A stretch of DNA of 64,000 nucleotides, taken from assembly GCA_043228905.1 (NCBI GenBank), contig JBHGNT010000001.1:28272001-28336000 (forward strand), given 5' to 3'. The position numbers and the translations under genes are program-made. The notes under the pieces were generated by a model. It saw nothing but the letters and a program-made list of their open reading frames with translations, was not told the DNA's origin and did no database searches. The first letter of the stretch is position 1, and each line of letters begins with the position of its first letter. Source of the stretch: Azolla caroliniana. Taxonomy: Eukaryota; Polypodiophyta. This document shows, piece by piece, positions 56,385 to 64,000 of the stretch.

Positions 56385-56558
56385 ATGGATCCATATAAAA
56401 AGCAAAGAGACAGCCCCATGACAGAGTACCATTCCTCTTCTTCTTCTTCTTCCTCCTCCTCTTCTTCTCGTGCAGAGAAACCCGTCTTCTTTAGGAAGTG
56501 GGCAGTCTCTTCATGCCTCTGTTTCAAGTATCAAAATAAATCAAACGAATCAAAGTAA
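56385..56558 (+). promoter_or_regulatory. Possible upstream ORF in the CBL 5' leader
   Basis: A 57-codon frame with a poly-Ser run (from TCTTCT repeats) lies 0.95 kb upstream of the CBL start. It is followed at once by a donor-like AAA|GTAAAT (56553/56554). An acceptor-like TTTGTCAG lies near 57471, 30 bp before the CBL ATG, and an in-frame TGA at 57485 prevents fusion with CBL. The simplest reading is a non-coding first exon with an upstream ORF and a 5' UTR intron. It might instead be an unrelated small gene. Confidence 0.35.
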
Positions 56559-57502
56559 ATACAAGGAGAAGGTTTTTTTTTTCTTCTCTCTCTCACCCTC
56601 AAGTAATTTTTCTAGTCTTCCAATTTGCACATCTTCTTTTTAAATCAATCGGATTATCATTTTATCAATTTTATTGGTTTTTCTTTAATTAATTGGGTTT
56701 TATGCATGTTTCGTTTTTTATCAATTGAACCATTGCTGAGTCATTCATCTAATGTTCTAATTTAAAATCTAATATCCTAATTGAGTCATTTTCTATTGTT
56801 ATGATTTTGCTTAACCAATTGGGTTTCTCTACGTGTTAATTTTTCAACCAATTAGGTTTGATGACCCAATTGAATGTTCCAATGGCCTAATGTAATCATT
56901 CAGGTTATTGTATTGTTTAATCAATTGGGCTATTATCTCATTATGTGTCGATTGTCCTATCTAGTCATGCCTCGGGCTATTATTTACTTTTGTTCATGGA
57001 TTTTTTACAATTTTTTTAATCAATTGGGTTATGACATTTTTTTTTAATCAATTGGGTTAGTGCTCTAATTTAATTTTTCACGCTTTCACGCCAAATTTTA
57101 TTTCAAATTTATCTCCATATTTTGTATTTACTAATTTTGTTTTTGTATATATATATATTATTGACATTCCAGAGTGTTTTTTCTCCTTCTAATGATCAAA
57201 TTGAAATTAAGTCTGCATTTCTACTTGCAAATAGAACCCAATTGTTTGAGTATTCTACTTTTCAACAATTTATCTGGTTTGTAGTGCTGCGAACAAATTC
57301 ATTGACCTTTTAATACTAAAAATATTTTTATTCTTGTATATTCATGCTTAATTGCATCATGTCATATCATTTTAGAAAAAAGGGTGCATTGACACAACAA
57401 TTTTCTGAAGGAAAGAAAATAGTGTATTAAGTATGTGGACACTGATATCATTAGTGATGGAATTTGTCAGGAAATTTGTTTTGCTGATTCTGGGTGATTC
57501 GA

Positions 57503-59314
57503 ATGGGGTGCTTCAAATCAAAGCCAATCAACCAAACACCTCCCGGATATGAGGACCCAGAAGATCTTGCAGCCAAGACTTCATGTATGTAAATCATTTT
57601 CATAAGTTTTATCCCCAAAATCATATATACATAGATATAGATATTTATGGACATACAAACACATGTATATGTGGAAAATTTTGAGCTGCAAATAACATAT
57701 AATAATTTATTAATCTTGATCTTAGTATGATGTAAATGAATACATTTTCTTTGTTTTATTCTCTCTCTCTCTCTCTCTCTCTGTTTATCATGGGTCTTTT
57801 CAATATTTTTGCTTTATGATTGAGATTATTGTTTCATGTGTTGTAATGGTTCTCTTGGGGCAAGCTTGATATATATAGACTTATATGCTCTTTGCAGTCA
57901 GTGTGAATGAAGTCAAAGCTTTATACGAACTCTTCAAGAAGATTAGCAGTTCTGTCATAGATGATGGCTTGATACAAAAAGTAGGATCAAAATCTCTTTG
58001 TTTGTTTGGACATAAACCCATGTTGTGTTTGTATATATCAAATCCATAGATTCTACATATCATTTTGACCGTTTTGCATTTGGTTGATTGATTGATCAGG
58101 AGGAGTTTCAGTTGGCATTGTTCAAAAACAGCAAAACAGAAAATCTCTTCTTAAACAGGGTAATCTCCTATCTATAATTTTATATTATTGTCTTTTATGA
58201 CCTATCTTTTATTTTTTCTATAGCTCTTTGATGGCCACGCTTAATGTTTGAGTTTGTTCCTTATTTCAAAGATAGTGAGCAAGCATATATTTTTCCCATA
58301 GTGTTTGTTATAATTACACCAAATCTTTGACACTCCTTCTGATTGAACTTTGTAGGTCTTCACTTTGTTTGATGTTAAGAATAATGGAGTTATAGAATTT
58401 GGTGAATTTGTAAGGTCATTAAGTGTATTCCATCCCAGTACACCAGCCAATGAGAAAATTGACTGTAAGAATTCATTTTTTAAATGAAAATTTCTTTTTT
58501 GTTTGACTTTACTTAAATTATATTGGTCTTTCTTGCAGTTTCCTTTAAGCTTTATGACTTGAGAAACACTGGATTCATTGAAAGAGAAGAGGTGAACTCA
58601 TGATATCCTCGTAATTATTTATTTATTTATGTATGTATTTATGTACTTACACGTAGGTATGAATGCCAAATATTCTTTTGAGTAGGCATAATAATTCTCA
58701 ATGATGCATGCATACATGTATGTTTGTGTATGTACGTGTGCCCAGTTGGGTTTCAGTAGGCATTAGAAATCTCAATGAAGAATTATGCATTTCTTGGAAA
58801 GTTTGGAACGTCAAATATTTTGCTTATCCTGGATCCAAACTTTACACAGGTGCTCTCTTATGATTTGTTTTCTTGTAAGGTCACCTTAGAGTGAAAGAGA
58901 GTTATGTGGATTCTGAGGTAGAACTAAAACGTTTATATGCACTAATAGTGCGCTATTCAATCTCATTTGCATTATGTAAAGTTCTGATGAGATAAATAGC
59001 CACAATTTGTTGATGGATGCAGACTGTTGTAAGGAACCAATCTAAGGTTTTGGTCATATACTTGTGGTCGGCTCTTTTTGGAGTGTTTACAATATGGCTT
59101 TTAGAGATGATTGTCCACAAACAAATAATACGGACATTGTATGTACCACATTTTGTATTGCAATATGTCTATATTATGATGAATACTTTTATCAATATGT
59201 CCATTTTGTATCATAATCGAATTTGATACTGTGATCTTACTGATAGGTCTAACAAGAAACACTTCATATTCAAAAGCACTTAATATTCTAACTTAGAAGC
59301 TAGACTTCACTCTT

Positions 59315-59377
<63 letters not shown>

Positions 59378-61057
59378 ATGAAAGAAACTTACTGTTTATG
59401 CTCATGGATTTTATCATTACTAGGTATGGATGATGGTATGTGAGAAGTTAGCATTCATCTATATATTGAGGCTCCATTTATGTGACATGAGTATGAGAAA
59501 CATTTGGTGGCATTTGGGTATTTTATTGAGAAACGTGAATCTAGAGATAATATGATAACACATCTAATCTGTTGCCCATTTTGTGAAAGATTCAATATTG
59601 TTCCTGTCTTGTGATTTGACCTTGGTTATGATTTCCTATTTCAAGAAATCCTCCATTGAAAGTGTGGTAATCTCAATTCCAGGTAAGGACGATGCTTGAT
59701 GCTTTGTTGGCAGAGTCAGGAATGAAACTATCTGATGAAGTGGTTGAAGTCATCCTGGATAAGGTATTTATACCTCCGTGATAATCAAAATCTATAAGCA
59801 AATTTGTCGAGAATTGAAAATTAAATTATAGAAAGAAAGATATATTAAATGTCTATGAAGAGTCCCAAATGGCATATGAAAAAACAAACAAGGTATTACA
59901 TCTTACAATATTTTCTTATCTTTTAGAGCAAACTACCAAAAATAGTAAAAATGTGTTAAGGTTCCAGATATTCTTGTTACCTAAGCACTTCACATTATGG
60001 GCTCAGATGAACTGAAACTTCTGCCTTTGAAAGATCTTCAACATGAGCCAATCCAAGATGGAGAGGTCTCAGAAGCAAGAGAAATGCCTTCAGCATTGTG
60101 CTTTATTTGTAGGTAACAATGGTGGCAGGGTCGTAGTCCAGATGGAATAGGACTATGTGACAACATTTCTAGTACCTGATCACCTGCTAACCCTGTTCTA
60201 ATGTTGCGGTAGAGACCTTATAATGTGTGTGGCCCTTGATCGACTCATAGCTTGAGGACTGATGGAGCGAAAGAAAGTTGTGATGGTTCTAATTTGTTGA
60301 TGAGGTTTTGTGGTTCTATAATTTTGTGATTTCTAGCAAGAGAAATCCCAAGCATTGTTGGGCTTCCTATTTCATTACCTTCATAGAGAAAGTATTTATG
60401 CTTCCTTGTAAATAAAATTTTTATAAGAAACTCATTGGGATTTAAAATTTTGTTTTCTACAGTAAATTGTAGACAAAGTCCTTATGAAATGAAGGCTATA
60501 GAAACTTGTTTGGGAAATAAATTTGTGTTGCACAGACCAAGGATTATCAAGCAAAGATAATTTTATTGAAATGAAGTGATTTTGACTTGATGTTGCAGAC
60601 GTTTGCTGAAGCTGATATGAATAGGGATGGGAAAATTGACATAGAGGAATGGAGGAGTTTTGTTTACCGCAATCCGTCTCTTATGAAAATAATGACCCTG
60701 CCTTACCTCAAGTAAAGTCACTTCCAACCAAATAAACTACTTTCTATGGTTTTTTACCCTTACACCAGATTTACTATTTTCCAAGTTTTTTCCCCCTTAC
60801 AACTGAATTGACTTCTTTGAATGTTCTCCCTTAACTGAATTAACAACCATTTATGTTTTTTTTTTATCGTCAACATATTAACTTCTTTCAATGGTGTAAC
60901 CTTTCAACTGAATTAGGTGATGGCTACATTGAGATCTGAACAAAACTAAACTAAATTCTATGCTATTTCTATTGTTTGATCTTCCAGGAATATGACAACA
61001 ACATTCCCAAGCTTTGGTTTCAATTCTGGAGTCGAGGATATGACTACATCCAAATGA
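57503..61057 (+). CDS. CBL: Calcineurin B-like calcium sensor, CBL1/9-type (8 exons, 216 aa)
   Basis: Exons are 57503-57584, 57898-57980, 58100-58159, 58356-58464, 58539-58591, 59683-59763, 60599-60711 and 60988-61057. All borders are GT-AG, phases agree, and the total is 217 codons with stop, close to the usual 213. The N-terminus MGCFKSK carries the Gly2 myristoylation and Cys3 palmitoylation signature of plasma-membrane CBLs. Four EF hands follow: the degenerate long first one ([18 protein letters not shown]), [26 protein letters not shown] and the canonical [13 protein letters not shown]. The C-terminal FPSF (residues 200-203) is the site that CIPK kinases phosphorylate. CBLs bind calcium and recruit CIPKs to channels and transporters. 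The start is fixed by the MGC motif and an upstream in-frame stop. Intron 1 carries a (CT)n run at 57761-57782. Confidence 0.95.
59319..59376. repeat. (CT)n microsatellite in CBL intron 5
   Basis: About 29 CT units inside the 1.1-kb intron 58592-59682. Confidence 0.95.
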
Positions 61058-63192
61058 TATGACACGAATTGTTTATCAACTTCTTGAACAGAATGTGGAG
61101 CTGAAGAGTTTTTTTGAACAAGTTCCCGTCTTTCAAACTTACAGTAGTTTATGGTTATCTGTACCGTTTCACTACCTTGTATTGAATCTGAACTCAAAGA
61201 TAGTTGAACTAGGTTATTTACATATAATTTGTAAATCACGGAGGTTTGTAAACAAGTATCATTGCAATATAAACCACAGAGAATGTATACATTGATATGT
61301 TTTAGATGAGTTAATTAATATGGCATTTGAGTATTTCCTTCTAGCAATGTTATTTTTATGCTTGCCATCTGTCCTCTTCTATATATGAGGCATGCGTTGT
61401 TTGGCACACCATGTTTTGTGGTTTATGAGTCTTGTGTCATGGCATATCAAATATCCTAATTGAATAAAATATATCTGCTTTAGATACTTCCCTCTGTATT
61501 GAGGAGGATTTGGAACTCTTCGGAAAGTGGAATGCACTGATCTAATCTGCGCCGTGCTCTTTCTTCTAGAGATAGAAGATAGAGAGAGCCTTTCAAGAGA
61601 GGTAAACTCCAACCGATACACGAATGCAGAGAACTTGACATGTTTCTTCCATATGAATACACCATGAGAACCGATAGTTTGCATGGTGTACAAGGAAACA
61701 CCCATGCCAAAGGGGATTCATGTCTGAGTCACAGTAACTAGAACCCCTTTCTCTTTGTCATAGATGTTGACATCAACCGACCACAACTAGAGAGAGCCTC
61801 TCAAGAGAGAGGTAAACTCCAACCAATACACAAATGCAGAGAACTTGACATATTTCTTCCGTATGAACACTACTAGGGATAGTTTTCATGGTGCACAAGC
61901 AAACACCCATGCCAAAGTGGATTCATGACTCAAAGGGGTCATAGTAATTAGAACCACCTAGAACCCCTTTCTACTTGTCGTAGATGTTGACACCAACCAG
62001 CCATAAATCTTACGTGCATATCTTCACAAGGTCAAAACCACCATTACAGGGCACCAAAGATGCTTGCTTTGTCCCACCCCACCTTCCATATATTGATCAC
62101 CGATGATGGATATTTCAATGAACAGAAGGTTATTCTTGAGACATTCAAGCGATCCATCTAGTTTTAGGAAGTTGGCACATTCATGATACCCTGCATTCAT
62201 AAGAGGAAAAAATGATAAACAAATGTCCGCTCTTATTCTTTCAATGAGTTGAGATAAAAGCATTACACTACGAACCAAGTGTTCATTACAAAATAATCTA
62301 GCATGGTAAAATTTTAATAACCTCACAAAGTGTAAACCTGTCAACGAAGTTGATCCACTGTTAGCGATTATGAATGTTTCACTAATTGTGGTGCCATAGT
62401 TGTAACAAAGGATAGGAAAGCAAACTTTGTAGGAAACCATTTAGCGATGTTATAATATATTTGACATATAGTCTGGCCAATAAACAAGCCAGAATCTATC
62501 ACCACAACCTTCTTAATAGCAATAAAATTGACAAAACAGAACGGCATGTATTGAATACTTATAGCCCAAAGGAGAGACTTTAGTCAAGGTTATTTTTGTA
62601 AGTACAGGGATTACTAGTGTAATCTTTCATACCATAAGTTCTAAAAAAATTGCAAATTTGTCTACCATATACCACCAAGATGAATCCTCACTCCCCAAGG
62701 TTAATGGTGTTCCGAAACACTCTTTGCACCGCATTGACATTGTATGGTGTGCACATTGCGTTGCCAACAGCCTAAAGTTAATCAAACCCATTGATGTTCA
62801 AATAGAGATCCATACAAGTAAAATGGAATGCAAGAACCGAGGGTTAAACCATAGATATTAGATAATCCTCCTAACGAATGTCGCTGAGGTTAGATTAAAA
62901 TCCAAAATGGCTTCTTTGTCCTTCAGCGTCACCAGAGGACAAAAATCAATTGCCATTTCAATTGGCTTCTTGAGCAAAAGTCTTAAATATTCCTGTTGTA
63001 ATACATATATATTTGTACAAGGAATAGAATAGAAACTTTTGGAATACTAAGATATCATTTCTTGTTAGAAATGCAAGCTGCAAATGCAACAAGTAGGAGT
63101 GAAAGGGTGTTGATTTAGCACAAATGATGGATTGTTCTTACAATTGATGGAATCACCAAGTCCTAAGTCTTGATGTGCCATGGAAATCTTTC
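61058..63192. other. CBL 3' flank and intergenic
   Basis: The first few hundred bases are probably the CBL 3' UTR. Minus-strand frames at 61379-61705 and 62024-62440 have protein-like composition (for example HVKFSAFVYRLEFTSLE), but I recognise no family. The tandem duplication 61581-62009 covers part of them. Confidence 0.45.
61581..62009. repeat. Diverged tandem duplication, about 210-bp unit
   Basis: 61581-61788 (AGAGAGAGCCTTTCAAGAGA...CAACCGACCACAAC) is followed by a similar copy at 61789-62009 (AGAGAGAGCCTCTCAAGAGA...CAACCAGCCATAAA) with substitutions and a few indels. Minus-strand reading frames are partly shared, so it may duplicate an exon of an unrecognised or dead gene. Confidence 0.85.
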
Positions 63193-64000
63193 TTACAATA
63201 GTTTCTGATTGATGTGTTCTAGCTCACTTGTAAACCTTGATGCTCCATTTTGCTTTCCTAAGGCTTCAACTTTATCAGCTTCATCTCGCATACCTACCAT
63301 AGCATATATATTACTCATGCACACGTATATACCTGCACATCTCCCATCCAACTTTATTGCATTCTCAAATGCCCACCTACCTAGTGATACATTCACCCAT
63401 TTTCGGCAAGAACCTAGGAAGGACACTAGCATTTCGAGACGATCTGAAGGAGATACCTTTTCAATAGTTTCCATGGCCCTTTCAAACTGGCCCGCCCTAC
63501 CGAAAAGATCAACCATACAACCATAGTGATCTAGAGTTGGAATGAGAGTATAAACCCTATCCATAGTATAAAAGTAAGCTTGGCCCTCTTCAACTAGCCC
63601 CGCATGACAACATGCACTAAGCAAGATCATAAATGTGACCATATTTGGCACAATTAAACCTTCTGCTAACATTTTGTCGAAACATGCGAACACCTCTTTA
63701 GCCTCACCACGTTGAGCATAACCAGTAATAAGTACATTCCAACAGATGATATCCCTTTCTAGAAGATTGTCGAATACCTGTTGAGCTTTTCTCATCATCC
63801 CACACTTAGCATACATGTCTATCAATGCTGTGCCAAGCATTAGATTGTTGTTCTCCAGTAGTCCTTGATTCTTGACTTGAGTATGTAATTTTTCTCCTAA
63901 CTCCATCGACCCTATACTTCCACAAGCTTTTATAATACAAGCAAAACTTATTGCATCTGGAGTGAGACCTTGCTTACGCATGCGCCGAAGGCAACTCAAC
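63193..64000 (-). CDS. PPR protein, C-terminal part, runs off the window
   Basis: The minus-strand frame is open to the window edge, so the true start lies beyond it. The visible 268 residues hold PLS-type repeats (PDAISFACIIKACGSIGSM, MYAKCGMMRKAQQVFDNL, DIICWNVLITGYAQRGE, PTLDHYGCMVDLFGRAGQF), then an E-type region (MLVSFLGSCRKWVNVSLGRW...GIYVCMSNIYAMVGMRDEA) ending at HINQKLL. There is no DYW deaminase domain. It is the same subfamily as the PPR gene at 26887-29130, which ends earlier and less cleanly. The likely role is RNA binding in an organelle. Confidence 0.88.
   Translation of the reverse strand, partial: LSCLRRMRKQGLTPDAISFACIIKACGSIGSMELGEKLHTQVKNQGLLENNNLMLGTALIDMYAKCGMMRKAQQVFDNLLERDIICWNVLITGYAQRGEAKEVFACFDKMLAEGLIVPNMVTFMILLSACCHAGLVEEGQAYFYTMDRVYTLIPTLDHYGCMVDLFGRAGQFERAMETIEKVSPSDRLEMLVSFLGSCRKWVNVSLGRWAFENAIKLDGRCAGIYVCMSNIYAMVGMRDEADKVEALGKQNGASRFTSELEHINQKLL

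Noticed and set aside
62024-62440. A possible MATH-like segment (NFLKLDGSLECLKNNLLFIE) on the minus strand
   Set aside because: The similarity is too short and weak, and no neighbouring exons complete the fold.

Overview
The window is nuclear DNA of a land plant. It has GT-AG introns, a calcineurin B-like (CBL) gene with eight coding exons, PLS-type pentatricopeptide-repeat (PPR) genes, and nested plant LTR retrotransposons with tRNA-Met-type primer sites. The PPR style, the heavy (CT)n content and a ZNFX1-like helicase suggest a seed-free plant such as a fern, but this is inference. No bacterial, organellar or CRISPR features were seen.

Layout. 1-16.2 kb is a transposon nest: a 5'-truncated copia (+) with its 3' LTR sits in the integrase of a gypsy element (-). 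A 5.5-kb (+) LTR element with a gag but no pol, filled with a GC-rich repeat array, interrupts that gypsy's gag. A second gypsy (-) follows and is itself inserted in a decayed copia. 16.4-24.2 kb is the most interesting gene: an 11-exon (-) model of 1823 residues joining a cold-shock-like domain, a ZNFX1-type SF1 helicase, NFX1-type zinc fingers and two PARP catalytic domains. 26.9-29.1 kb is a two-exon PPR gene (+). 33.05-34.9 kb is an intronless MULE/FAR1-type transposase gene with one in-frame TGA. 35-42 kb is AT-rich and gene-poor, ending in a three-copy 250-bp satellite. 42.1-49.0 kb is a second copia nest (-), plus a tRNA-Ala-like sequence. 50.5-52.8 kb holds two convergent LINE 3' ends of one family. 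56.4-61.1 kb is the CBL calcium-sensor gene (+). The right edge cuts a second PPR gene (-).

The genes form no operon or common pathway. By family, the helicase-PARP protein would act on RNA and ADP-ribosylation, CBL would relay calcium signals to CIPK kinases at membranes, and the PPRs would act on organellar RNA. The rest is transposon history. Many of the stops in transposon frames look like C-to-T changes, as expected for methylated, silenced DNA. Coordinates of exons were derived by hand from splice signals and reading-frame continuity; LTR ends are given to within a few bases.
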